Part shown: one piece after another, positions 30,250 to 39,048 of the stretch
Layout: the number at the start of each line of letters is the position of its first letter
How positions within the stretch are numbered: the stretch's first letter is position 1
Virus record (IMG/VR): IMGVR_UViG_3300035182_000701
Location: 1 to 45,560 of that record
Origin: a virus
DNA: 45,560 nucleotides
Reading direction: 5' to 3' (one strand)
Notes under the pieces: generated by a model
Told to the model about the DNA's origin: nothing
The model's input: only the letters and a program-made list of their open reading frames with translations
Database searches by the model: none
Made by a program: the position numbers and the translations under genes

Positions 30250-30367
30250 TCCCCCGGGCCTCTCGGCCCATCCCTGAGCACCGACCTGAGCCGGGTTCTT
30301 CTCTTCGCGGGGAAGGCCCGGCCAGGCACGGGCGTTTTCACTTCACCCGCGAAAGATCAACACCACC

Positions 30368-30679
30368 ATGGCAAAGCTCAAGCTCACCGTCTCCCCGACC
30401 TTCAAGGCCACCGTTCTGATCCCTGTTCCCGGCGCCAAGCCTTCCCCCGTCGAATTCGTTTTCAAGGGCCGCAGCAAAGACGGCTTCAAGGACTTCATGG
30501 AAAGCGTGGAGGGAAAGGATGATGTGGCTCTCGTCCTCGAAATGGCCAGCGGCTGGGATCTTGATGACCCGTTCGGCGAAGAGACCGTGACCCAGCTCCT
30601 GCAGAGCTACATCGGCGCTGCCCGCGCCATCCTCGACACCTACATGCGCGAGCAGACCGGGGCACGCCTGGGAAACTGA
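30368..30679 (+). CDS. tail assembly chaperone, short form (G-like)
   Basis: 103 aa. KLTVSPTFKATVLIPVPG and EFVFKGRSKDGFKDFMESVE, then a helical end. It stops at TGA 30677-30679 directly after a slippery heptamer. In lambda, gpG coats the tape measure during tail assembly. Confidence 0.85.
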   Translation: MAKLKLTVSPTFKATVLIPVPGAKPSPVEFVFKGRSKDGFKDFMESVEGKDDVALVLEMASGWDLDDPFGEETVTQLLQSYIGAARAILDTYMREQTGARLGN

Positions 30680-31008
30680 CCGCCATCGTCCAAGCCCTGT
30701 ACAGCAAGGGCGAGGACGAGAAAGAGCTTGCCGCCTTCGGCTTCCGCCTGGAGGACTTTGAAGGCAGCGACGAGATCGAGATATGGCCGGACTGCTTGCC
30801 GGCCTACGAGTTCTTCTGCGAGTTCTGCATGACGCAATGGCGCGTCGGCATGAATGGCCCCACCGGTCTGGATCACGCCTCGGTGCTCGCTGACCTCAAG
30901 ACGCTATGCCTGCCTCACAAAGAGGCTTCCTCGCTGTACGAGGACATCAGGCACATGGAGCGCGTTGCCCTCAAGGTGATGCGCGAGCAGCAGCACGAAA
31001 ACAAGTGA
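30368..31008 (+). CDS. tail assembly chaperone, frameshifted long form (G-T-like)
   Basis: Join of 30368-30676 and 30676-31008 by a -1 slip, giving about 213 aa. The heptamer G GGA AAC (30670-30676) is the canonical X-XXY-YYZ site in the zero frame and touches the stop. The -1 frame continues LTAIVQALYSKGEDEKELAA and then WPDCLPAYEFFCEFCMTQWR, the typical T-domain, to TGA 31008. No start codon with ribosome site opens the T part alone. Confidence 0.9.
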
Positions 31009-31049
31009 GGCCTTCGGGCTAATTAAGCCGACACAGATCGGCGCAAACC

Positions 31050-31073
31050 AGCTCGCCGAGTGCGGGCTTTTTC
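31050..31073 (+). terminator. terminator after the tail chaperone
   Basis: AGCTCGC, loop, GCGGGCT, TTTT. Just upstream of the rha gene. Confidence 0.75.
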
Positions 31074-31090
31074 ACACCTGAAAGGCAAAC

Positions 31091-31609
31091 ATGATCATTG
31101 ATTCCCAAGACCTGACAGTGTTCATTGCCAAGCAAGGCGATGAGCTTGTGACCGACTCGCGGGCTGTCGCTGTCGCTTTCGGAAAGAAGCACAAAGACGT
31201 TCTGCGGGTGATCGACAGAATGCGTCTCAGCAGCAGGCAAATCATTGCCGCGCACGCTGAGCGCAGTTTTGCGCCCAGCTCCTATGTGGATGTAAGCGGC
31301 CGATCTTTGCCGCTATACCAAATGACAGCAAAGGGCTTGTCTGAACTGGCGATGGGCTTCAACGGCGACGACGCACGCGAGGTGCGCATTCGGTTCCTCA
31401 ATGCGTTCGATGTCGTTTCGCAGCGGCTTGTTTCGGCTGAGAGATCGCTGATTGAGTTGCTGCACCAGCACGACCGCCGCTCTGCCATATCGGAGACCAA
31501 GGGCCTCATTGGCTCCAGGCTCATGAACGAGAGAAAGAAGGAAAAGTCCGCCTTGATGGATGAATTCGGCCGGCTTCAGGCAATTGCCCAGCCTTCTCTT
31601 CTGAACTGA
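31091..31609 (+). CDS. rha: Rha-family phage regulator
   Basis: 172 aa. LVTDSRAVAVAFGKKHKDVL and SSYVDVSGRSLPLYQMTAKG, with the helical AREVRIRFLNAFDVVSQRL, are the Rha N-terminal domain. Rha proteins affect phage growth in some hosts (known from phi80/P22 in IHF mutants). A regulator between tail chaperone and tape measure, with terminators on both sides, is best read as a moron. Confidence 0.88.
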   Translation: MIIDSQDLTVFIAKQGDELVTDSRAVAVAFGKKHKDVLRVIDRMRLSSRQIIAAHAERSFAPSSYVDVSGRSLPLYQMTAKGLSELAMGFNGDDAREVRIRFLNAFDVVSQRLVSAERSLIELLHQHDRRSAISETKGLIGSRLMNERKKEKSALMDEFGRLQAIAQPSLLN

Positions 31610-31630
31610 TTTCCCGCTGCCTTTCGGGGT

Positions 31631-31652
31631 GCCCGCTTCGGCGGGCTTTTTT
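31631..31652 (+). terminator. terminator after rha
   Basis: GCCCGC, TTCG tetraloop, GCGGGC, six T. Confidence 0.9.
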
Positions 31653-31659
31653 ACATCTT

Positions 31660-31681
31660 GGCTCGCTTCGGCGGGCCTTTT
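31660..31681 (+). terminator. second terminator before tape measure gene
   Basis: GGCTCGC, TTCG, GCGGGCC, TTTT. It lies 16 bp upstream of the tape measure ATG. Confidence 0.8.
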
Positions 31682-31696
31682 GCATTCAAGGCCGCC

Positions 31697-34600
31697 ATGT
31701 CAGCTGATGACATCATCACAACCGGCGTAGCGATCGACACCACCGGGATTGACAAGGGTATCGAGCGCCTGGACGCGCTTGCTGCTACTGGCCCGAAGGT
31801 GGACAAGTCGCTGCAGTCGGTGGAGCAATCTGCGGCCAAGACGGGCAAGAGCCTGGCCACGCTTGGGCAAGGCTCGGGTGCTGGGCTGCAGGATGCCGCG
31901 CAGAAGGTAGACCAGTCCTCGCGCACCATCAGCCAGAGCATGCAGCGCACGGCGGATGCTGCCACTGCGAGCGACAAGGCGCACAAGGATGCCTCAAAGT
32001 CCATCGATGGTATCGGCGTGTCTGCCGCCCAGACGGCTGCGGCGATGCGTCAGCTGCCGGCGCAGTTCTCGGACATCGTTACCAGCATCCAGGGTGGGCA
32101 GCGCCCGCTCTCGGTGTTCCTGCAGCAGGGCAGCCAGATCAAAGATTCCTTCGGTGGCGCTGGCGAGGCTGCAAAGGCCATGGCCGGCTATATCGGCGGC
32201 CTGCTGAGCCCGTTCTCCATTGCCACTGCTGCGGCTGCCGGCCTCACGCTGGCCTACTACAAGGGCTCGCAAGAAGCCCAAGAATTCCGCAAGACCCTGA
32301 TCCTCACCGGAAACGCTGCCGGCGTGACCGCAAGCCAGCTCATGGATATGAGCGCAGCGATCAAGGCCATGGGAGGCGGCACACAAGGCAGGGCGGCTGA
32401 GATCCTTAACCAGATGGCAGCCTCGGGCCTGATTGGTGCCGAGAACCTTGCAAAGTTCACCGATGCTGCTCTGCGCCTGGAAAAGGTGGGCGGCCCTGCT
32501 GCCGAGGAAACCCGCGCCGCGTTTGAGTCGCTAGGGCGCGCCCCGGCATCCGCTGCGGCCAAGCTCAACGAGAGCACCAACTTCCTCACTCGCTCGCTCT
32601 ATGAGCAGATCAAGGCACTGGAAGATCAGGGCAAGACGGTAGACGCCGCCCGGGTGGCGCAAGAGGCCTATGCCGATGTGCTGAACCAGCGCAGCCCGCA
32701 ACTGCTGCAGAACCTGGGGTACATCGAGCGCGCATGGCTGGCCGTGAAGGATGCAGTGAAGGGAACTGGTGACGCTCTGGTTGGCATCGGACGGCCTTCT
32801 GACACGCTTGGGGATCAGATAAAAGCACTGCGCGCCCGCATTGAGTCAAACAACTTTGATGCGTCACAGGGTGGCCAAACGTCCGTAGAGGCGGCCGAAA
32901 AAGGCAATGCCATTCTTGTTCAACGCCTTCGGTTGCTGGAGCAGGGCGCCAAGTACGAGCAGTTGAATGCCTACTACGCGGGCGAATCGGCCGACAAGAC
33001 CAAGGCTGGCAACAAGTGGGAAGACGAGAAAAACAAGTACCTGACAAATCAGGAGTCTCTGAAGGCGGCCATTGTCAAACTGCAAAACGAGGGGCTCGCC
33101 GCAGGAATATCGCAGCTCGACATTGAGAAGCGCATTGCGATCGTCAAGCAGCAGTACGACATTGGCGCTCCACAGGAAGAAGTAAAGCGCCGAGAGAACG
33201 CGCAGCTCGAAAGCACGAAGCGCCAGCTGATCGAGTTGAACGCCCTGCGTGCAACCGGCTTCATCAATGAGCGGGAGTTCATCGAGAAAAGCAATGCGCT
33301 CACAGTAAAGGATCTGGAGATCAAGCGGGCGGCAACGGTGCAGGAGCTTGCACTTTCTGCCAAGCGGATCAACTCTGAAAAGGAGCAGCAAGCACTCAAG
33401 ACACAAGTGCTTCAGCTTGATGAGCAGATCAAGACGGCGCGTCTTGCTGGCGACAAGGATCTTCAGGTCTATCTTGCGAAGCGCAAGCTGGCCATTGATG
33501 CGGAGCTAGGTGCGCAGAAGGAGATCGGAAAGACCGAAGTTGCCATGGCGCGCGTCCGCGACATGCTGGCATCGAATGCCGCAGATGCAGCTGTTCGTTC
33601 CTACACCCAGGCCATTCAGGAGCAGAACGACCAGACGCAGTTTGAACTAACCCTCCTTGGTAAGACTCAGGAGGCGCGCGACATTGAAATCGAGCAGTAC
33701 AAGATACGGCTTGATCTTCAGAAGCAGATTCAAGCCGTTGACGATCCAAACAACGGATACGACCAAGCGCAGCGAGACCAGAAGAAAGCTGAGCTTGAGG
33801 CAGCTGCTGCCATCGCCAGGGCCAATGCCATCAATCGATCGTTCCTGAACGAATGGCAGCGCACCGCCGACAAGATCGGCGACACCCTCACCGATGCCCT
33901 CATGCGCGGCTTCGAGAGCGGCAAGGGCTTCATCAAGAACCTTCGCGATGCGATGGTGAACACGTTCAAGACGACCGTGCTTCAACCCGTCATCAAAGCC
34001 ATCGTGTCGCCCGTTGCAAACATCGTCAGCGGGGCTTTGTCTGGCATTGGCGGGTCCATTGCATCGAGCCTTGGGCTCGGCGCGCTGTTTGGCGCCGGCT
34101 CTGCTGCTGCTTCTGGCGTACTGGGTGCTGGCGTGGCTGGCGCTGCTGCGGGTGGCGGCTTGTTCTCGCTGGGACTGCAAGGCTCGCTCGCTGGCTTCGG
34201 TGAGTTGGGCATTTTGGGTGGAGCATCAAGCGCGCTGACCTCGGCAGGCTCGCTGCTCAGCGCGGGCAGCTTCACGGGTGCGCTCGGCGCAGCCCTGCCG
34301 GTGCTTGGCCCGCTGGCCCTGGGCGCCTTCCTGCTCAAGGACGCTTTCAACGGCGGCGCCGGCACCCCTCACCGTGGCGCCCAGTACATCTCGGACGGCA
34401 CGAATGGCTACGTGCCTGCCGGCCTGGTCGTCGGTGACATGGCCTACGGTGATTCGGTCTATAAAAACCGCAGCCAGGAGGTTGAGGACGCCCTCAAGGC
34501 TCTGACGGGCGGCTCTGCCCTGGTGCTGAACAACTTCGCCAAGAACTTCGGCAAGACCGCCGACTTCAAGGTCGGGGCCTACTTCGCTTCGGACAACCAC

Positions 34601-36496
34601 GATCCTTCGCAGGGCAACATCACGGTCTTCCATGGCGACAACGCCATCCAGAAGACCAGCTCGCAGGGCTACGACAAAGACCCGACCAAGGGCTACCAGC
34701 AGTTCACGGCAGACCTGGCCAAGCAAGTCCGCACGGCCATGGAAAGCATTGGCATCCCCGATTGGGCCAAGGGCATGCTCGACAAGCTGGGCGAGGCCCC
34801 GGCGATTGAAGATCTGGCCAAGACGGTTGACGCCATCAACCTGACACAGACCGCACTGCTGAGCCTGGGCAAGACCATGCCTCAGCTTGCCGGCCTGACG
34901 GATTCGGCCGTGACCGCGCTGCTCGGCGCCTTCAACGGCATCCAGGGTTTGAGTGATGCAGCCAATTCCTACTACGCCAACTTCTACACCGACGCCGAGC
35001 GCTCGGCCAACGTCACACGCAGCCTGACGGAAGAGCTTGGCAAGTTGGGTTTCTCGCTGCCAACCACCCGCGAGGGATTCCGCGCATTGGTGGAGGCGCA
35101 AGACCTCACCACCGAGGCGGGGCAGAAGGCCTATGCAGCGCTGCTGCAGCTCTCGCCGGCATTCGCGTCGGTGGTGGAGGCGACCAAGACGCTGAGCGAG
35201 GTTGCCCAACAGGCCGCCGACCAACTCTCCGACGCTGGCCGCAAGGTGCTGGAGGAACTGGCTCAGCAGCAAGGCTCCCTCATGGTGGAGTTGCTCAAGG
35301 CCCAAGGCAAGGCCGGCGAAGCCGCAGCCCTGGAGCGCAGCCAATACCTTGCGAAGGCAACCCAAGGCCTCACCGATGCAGACCGTGCCGCCATTGCTGC
35401 GGCCTACGATCTGAACAAGGCCCTGCAGGATCAGATCGAAGCCACGAACGCAGCCGCGCAAGCAGCGCAGCAAGTAGCCTCGCAGCGATACGACCTCGAA
35501 AGCCAGCTCCTGCAACTGCAGGGCAACACCGCAGAACTACGCCGCCGTGAACTGGAAGCGCTGGACCCGAGCAATCGCGCCCTGCTTGAGAACATCTACG
35601 CCCTGCAAGACCAGCAGAGCGCAGCGCAGCAAGCGGCACAGGCCCTGCAGCGTGTGTCTGATGTGATGGCAGGTCTTGGCAATGCCCGCTTCGACCTCGA
35701 AAACCAGCTTCTGGGCCTGCAGGGCAACACCGCCGAGGTGCTGAAGCGCACCCGAGAAAATGACCTGGCCGAGCTCACCAAGGGCCTCAGCGCCGACGAA
35801 GCAGCCAAGGTCATTGCGGCCTACGACTACAACGCCAGCCTGAAGCAGCAGATCGAGGCATTCCAGGCTGCCCAGCAAGCCGCCGCAGAGTCGGCCCGCC
35901 AGGCGGAACAAGCCGCGCAAGCCGCCTCCCAGCTGAAGCAAGCGTGGCAGTCGGTTACTGATTCGATTTTCGATGAGGTGCAGCGCATCCGCGACCTGAT
36001 CGGCGGCAACACGGCTGACAACTTCGCCCAGGTGCAGGCACGGTTTGCCATCACCACCGCACAAGCCAGGGCCGGCGACCAAGACGCAGCCAAGTTGCTA
36101 CCGAGCCTGGCGCAGACGATGCTAAGCCTGGCCGAGTCGCAAGCCACCAGCTTGTTTGAGTTGCAGCGCATTCGTGCGCAAGCAGCCGGCAGCCTGGAAA
36201 GCACAGGCAACACGCTGGCCGGCCGCTTCGGCCTCACGCTGCCCAAGTTCGCCGCGGGCACCAACTACGTGCCCGAGGACATGGTGGCCGTGATCCATCA
36301 AGGCGAGGCCATCATCCCGCGCGCCTTCAACCCGATGGCAGGCGGCGCTTCAGCAAACGCCGAACTCCTGGCCGAGCTTCGCGCCCTGCGTCAGGAGACC
36401 CGCGAGAACGCCCGATCGATTGCGAACCTGCAACTGCGCGGCGTCCAAGTTCTTGAACAGTGGGACGGCGAAGGCATGCCGGCAGTGCGCACATGA
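31697..36496 (+). CDS. tail tape measure protein
   Basis: 1599 aa from ATG 31697; an ORF start at 31658 would lie inside the terminator. N-terminus QLPAQFSDIVTSIQGGQRPL with LQQGSQIKDSFGGAGEAAK is the lambda gpH-type domain. Hydrophobic segments near residues 170-195 and 770-860 (Gly/Ala-rich). Long coiled coils throughout. Three related units near residues 1181, 1264 and 1332 share LQGNTAE or QGKAGEA. Length predicts a long non-contractile tail, on the order of 0.15 nm per residue. Confidence 0.93.
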   Translation: MSADDIITTGVAIDTTGIDKGIERLDALAATGPKVDKSLQSVEQSAAKTGKSLATLGQGSGAGLQDAAQKVDQSSRTISQSMQRTADAATASDKAHKDASKSIDGIGVSAAQTAAAMRQLPAQFSDIVTSIQGGQRPLSVFLQQGSQIKDSFGGAGEAAKAMAGYIGGLLSPFSIATAAAAGLTLAYYKGSQEAQEFRKTLILTGNAAGVTASQLMDMSAAIKAMGGGTQGRAAEILNQMAASGLIGAENLAKFTDAALRLEKVGGPAAEETRAAFESLGRAPASAAAKLNESTNFLTRSLYEQIKALEDQGKTVDAARVAQEAYADVLNQRSPQLLQNLGYIERAWLAVKDAVKGTGDALVGIGRPSDTLGDQIKALRARIESNNFDASQGGQTSVEAAEKGNAILVQRLRLLEQGAKYEQLNAYYAGESADKTKAGNKWEDEKNKYLTNQESLKAAIVKLQNEGLAAGISQLDIEKRIAIVKQQYDIGAPQEEVKRRENAQLESTKRQLIELNALRATGFINEREFIEKSNALTVKDLEIKRAATVQELALSAKRINSEKEQQALKTQVLQLDEQIKTARLAGDKDLQVYLAKRKLAIDAELGAQKEIGKTEVAMARVRDMLASNAADAAVRSYTQAIQEQNDQTQFELTLLGKTQEARDIEIEQYKIRLDLQKQIQAVDDPNNGYDQAQRDQKKAELEAAAAIARANAINRSFLNEWQRTADKIGDTLTDALMRGFESGKGFIKNLRDAMVNTFKTTVLQPVIKAIVSPVANIVSGALSGIGGSIASSLGLGALFGAGSAAASGVLGAGVAGAAAGGGLFSLGLQGSLAGFGELGILGGASSALTSAGSLLSAGSFTGALGAALPVLGPLALGAFLLKDAFNGGAGTPHRGAQYISDGTNGYVPAGLVVGDMAYGDSVYKNRSQEVEDALKALTGGSALVLNNFAKNFGKTADFKVGAYFASDNHDPSQGNITVFHGDNAIQKTSSQGYDKDPTKGYQQFTADLAKQVRTAMESIGIPDWAKGMLDKLGEAPAIEDLAKTVDAINLTQTALLSLGKTMPQLAGLTDSAVTALLGAFNGIQGLSDAANSYYANFYTDAERSANVTRSLTEELGKLGFSLPTTREGFRALVEAQDLTTEAGQKAYAALLQLSPAFASVVEATKTLSEVAQQAADQLSDAGRKVLEELAQQQGSLMVELLKAQGKAGEAAALERSQYLAKATQGLTDADRAAIAAAYDLNKALQDQIEATNAAAQAAQQVASQRYDLESQLLQLQGNTAELRRRELEALDPSNRALLENIYALQDQQSAAQQAAQALQRVSDVMAGLGNARFDLENQLLGLQGNTAEVLKRTRENDLAELTKGLSADEAAKVIAAYDYNASLKQQIEAFQAAQQAAAESARQAEQAAQAASQLKQAWQSVTDSIFDEVQRIRDLIGGNTADNFAQVQARFAITTAQARAGDQDAAKLLPSLAQTMLSLAESQATSLFELQRIRAQAAGSLESTGNTLAGRFGLTLPKFAAGTNYVPEDMVAVIHQGEAIIPRAFNPMAGGASANAELLAELRALRQETRENARSIANLQLRGVQVLEQWDGEGMPAVRT

Positions 36497-37554
36497 CACA
36501 ACCTCTCATCGTCGTGAAGCCGGTCCCCGTGACGGCGTTTGTCTCTTCCGATGTGCCCGAGGTGGCGCCGGATGCTTACAACGGCGGGACCACCTATGCC
36601 ATCGGCAATCAGGTGAGTGTGGCCGGAGCGCTTGGCCTGCAGACGGTGTACGAGTCGCTTCAGAACTCCAACACTGGCCACACGCCCGCCTCAAGCCCAA
36701 CGTGGTGGAAGAGCATGGGCACGGTGTACCAGGCCTACAGCGGCGGCGCGACTTATGGCCTTGGCGAGCGCGTGCAAGACAACTCCGCACATGTGATCTA
36801 TGAATCGGCCGTGGCCGGCAACACTGGCAACCCGCTTTCAGACGTTACCAAGTGGGTGCGCGTCAGCAAGACCAACCTCTACAAGGCCTTCGACACCGCC
36901 AACAGCAGCGCCACCACGAAGCCCAATTCGATGAGCTTCCGCTTCACGCCGGGGCAGGGCGTGGGCGCATTGGGTGTGCTCAACATCCAGAACGCCACCA
37001 GCATGCGGCGCCGGGTGATTGATCCGACCTATGGCACGGTGCACGACCAGACCACGGACCTTTCGGCGCTGCCGGCCTCGTCGGACTGGTGGGCATGGGC
37101 CTTTGGCGTCAAGTCCTCGCCATCGCTGAGCGTTGCCACCGACTTGCCGGCCGTCTACATCAATGCCGACATTCAGCTCGACTTCACGGGCGGCGCGGAT
37201 CTGGCCATCGGAACCATCATCGTCGGCCCGATTCGGCAAGTGGGCATCGCGGCGCAGTCTGGTGTGCGCCTGAGCTTCAAGGACTACTCGAAGCAGAACG
37301 AGAACGCCTTCGGCGACTTGGAGCTAGTGGAAGGCAACTACTCCAAGCTGCTCACCTTCCAAGTGCCGATGCTTTCCTCCGAGGTTGACCAAACATTCGA
37401 CCTTATCGCCTCCCTGCGCGCCACGCCCTGCTTGTGGATTGGCTCGCAGAAATACCGCTCCACGGTCGTCTATGGCATCTGCGCAGCGCCTGAGATCGTC
37501 ATCCAGGGCGAGCGCATCACTGACACATCCATTCAACTCCGAGGGCTCACATGA
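36493..37554 (+). CDS. tail-tip protein with carbohydrate-binding-like repeats
   Basis: 353 aa from ATG 36493, overlapping the tape measure stop. Two N-terminal modules (YNGGTTYAIGNQVSV... and YSGGATYGLGERVQD..., each followed by a Trp or Val strand) resemble CBM5/12 chitin-binding-type units. The rest is beta-rich with RRRVIDPTYGTVHDQT. Likely distal tail or receptor-contact protein; exact homologue not recognised. Confidence 0.65.
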   Translation: MTQPLIVVKPVPVTAFVSSDVPEVAPDAYNGGTTYAIGNQVSVAGALGLQTVYESLQNSNTGHTPASSPTWWKSMGTVYQAYSGGATYGLGERVQDNSAHVIYESAVAGNTGNPLSDVTKWVRVSKTNLYKAFDTANSSATTKPNSMSFRFTPGQGVGALGVLNIQNATSMRRRVIDPTYGTVHDQTTDLSALPASSDWWAWAFGVKSSPSLSVATDLPAVYINADIQLDFTGGADLAIGTIIVGPIRQVGIAAQSGVRLSFKDYSKQNENAFGDLELVEGNYSKLLTFQVPMLSSEVDQTFDLIASLRATPCLWIGSQKYRSTVVYGICAAPEIVIQGERITDTSIQLRGLT

Positions 37555-38228
37555 GCATCACAACGGTATTTGATCCGCCATTGGCTGGGGACTCGCAAAG
37601 CGTCTTCAACACCAAGGCCTTCGACACATTCTCCAAGCTCAACACCTGGGCCGGCGAAGCCAATGCGGTACAGGTGGCCATCAATGTGCTGGCAAGTGCA
37701 GCAGCGGCCAGCCAGACGGCAGCAGCCACCAGCGAGACGAATGCGAGCGCGTTTGCATCGGCGGCAGCCGCCAGCGCCATTGCATCCGCCAATTCAGCCG
37801 GCGCGGCCATGTGGGTGAGCGGCACCTACAGCGCAGGCGCAGCGGCTCGCAGCCCTTCGAATCTGCGCGTCTACATCAACAAGACCACCGGCATCCGCAC
37901 CACAGACCCGGCAGGCGATCCGACGAATTGGGTTGATGCGGTGTTCGGCGAGCGCATCCGCATTACCACGAACACGAATGCCGTGGTGGGCAAGCTCTAC
38001 GAACTGGACAGCCGCGGCGGTTCGTTCAACGTCACCCTGCCGGCCAGCTACTCGGACAAGGACCGTATCGGCTTCGTGGACGTTGGCTGCGCGCTTTCTA
38101 CCTACCCCGTCACCGTGGTTCGCAATGGCAACAACATCCGCCTGACGGGTGAAGACCTTGTGCTTGATCTCAGTTGCGACAGCCTGAGTCTGGTGGCCCA
38201 AACCTCACTTGGATGGATTGAAGAATGA
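37551..38228 (+). CDS. tail fibre-like protein
   Basis: 225 aa. NTKAFDTFSKLNTWAGEANA start, an Ala/Ser/Thr-rich coiled shaft (residues 48-85, trimeric-fibre composition) and a C-terminal beta-domain (RGGSFNVTLPASYSDKDRIG). Overlaps neighbours by ATGA. Confidence 0.65.
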   Translation: MSITTVFDPPLAGDSQSVFNTKAFDTFSKLNTWAGEANAVQVAINVLASAAAASQTAAATSETNASAFASAAAASAIASANSAGAAMWVSGTYSAGAAARSPSNLRVYINKTTGIRTTDPAGDPTNWVDAVFGERIRITTNTNAVVGKLYELDSRGGSFNVTLPASYSDKDRIGFVDVGCALSTYPVTVVRNGNNIRLTGEDLVLDLSCDSLSLVAQTSLGWIEE

Positions 38229-38677
38229 CCTCACGCTCTCAACTTGGCGGCGTAAGCCGTGTGACTTCGTTGCCTTGCGGGTTCAGCGGAAACGTTGGGG
38301 TTTCAGCGCAGATCTTTGGCCCAAAGATCGCAGTCACATCCGGTAATACGGGTTCGGCCGGAACACTCAACACATTGCTCAACGCCAGCGGATCAAAGTT
38401 CAGGCTCAATGCCTTGACGGTGACCACGAATGATGCCACCCCGCGTGATGTTCGAGTGAAGATCACCATCGATGGCGCCTCAGCTTTCGACTTCACGGTC
38501 AGCATTGCCGCAATCGAGCAGCGCGTAGCGGTTGGATCGGTTGTTAGCGGGACCACGCAGTCAATCATCTTCCAGCCCGTTGATGCACTGAGGTCACTCA
38601 AGATCGAATACAGCAGCAGCGTCGGATCGGAGACCGGCAAGCTCTCGTTTGCCTACAACTACGAGATACGCCAATGA
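38225..38677 (+). CDS. tail-tip hypothetical protein
   Basis: 150 aa, beta-rich, with a SGNTGSAGTLNTLLNASGSK segment and a jelly-roll-like TINDA...DVRVKITIDG pattern. Overlaps both neighbours. Probably a host-contact or baseplate accessory protein. Confidence 0.55.
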   Translation: MTSRSQLGGVSRVTSLPCGFSGNVGVSAQIFGPKIAVTSGNTGSAGTLNTLLNASGSKFRLNALTVTTNDATPRDVRVKITIDGASAFDFTVSIAAIEQRVAVGSVVSGTTQSIIFQPVDALRSLKIEYSSSVGSETGKLSFAYNYEIRQ

Positions 38678-38991
38678 GCGACTACATCACCGAGCAGATC
38701 GGCGGCGCAGTCGTCACGCGGCTGGCAATCCCTGCGCCTGTCGTTCCCATCGTGCCCGAGGTCTCCATGCGTCAGGCCAAGCTTGCGCTGCTGGCGGCCG
38801 GCAAGATCGGTGCCGTCGAATCGGCTATTGCCGCGCTCAGCGAACCCGACAAGTCCGCGGCTGAGATCGAATGGCAGAGCACCGGCACCGTGCGCCGAGA
38901 CCATCCCACGGTCGCATTCATCGGCGCCGCTGCCAGCCTCTCTGAAGCCGAGATTGACGACCTGTTCGCGGCTGCCGCGCTGATCGTCTAG
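38674..38991 (+). CDS. small tail-associated protein
   Basis: 105 aa. PEVSMRQAKLALLAAGKIGA, then AIEWQSTGTVRRDHPTV-type core (EIEWQSTGTVRRDHP) and DDLFAAAALI. This pattern recurs in small proteins encoded next to phage tail fibre genes. Role unknown, possibly fibre assembly. Confidence 0.65.
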   Translation: MSDYITEQIGGAVVTRLAIPAPVVPIVPEVSMRQAKLALLAAGKIGAVESAIAALSEPDKSAAEIEWQSTGTVRRDHPTVAFIGAAASLSEAEIDDLFAAAALIV

Positions 38992-39008
38992 CCCGCCCAA
39001 CTCCACAC

Positions 39009-39032
39009 AAGCCCGCCGCGTGCGGGCTTTTC
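39009..39032 (+). terminator. terminator between tail and lipoprotein genes
   Basis: AAGCCCGC, loop, GCGGGCTT, TTC. Confidence 0.8.
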
Positions 39033-39048
39033 TTCGTCTGGAGACGCC

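Noticed and set aside
34226-35515. A 429-aa minus-strand ORF inside the tape measure gene
   Set aside because: It is the mirror frame of a GC-rich coding gene, with Leu/Gly/Ala/His-rich shadow composition and no ribosome site.
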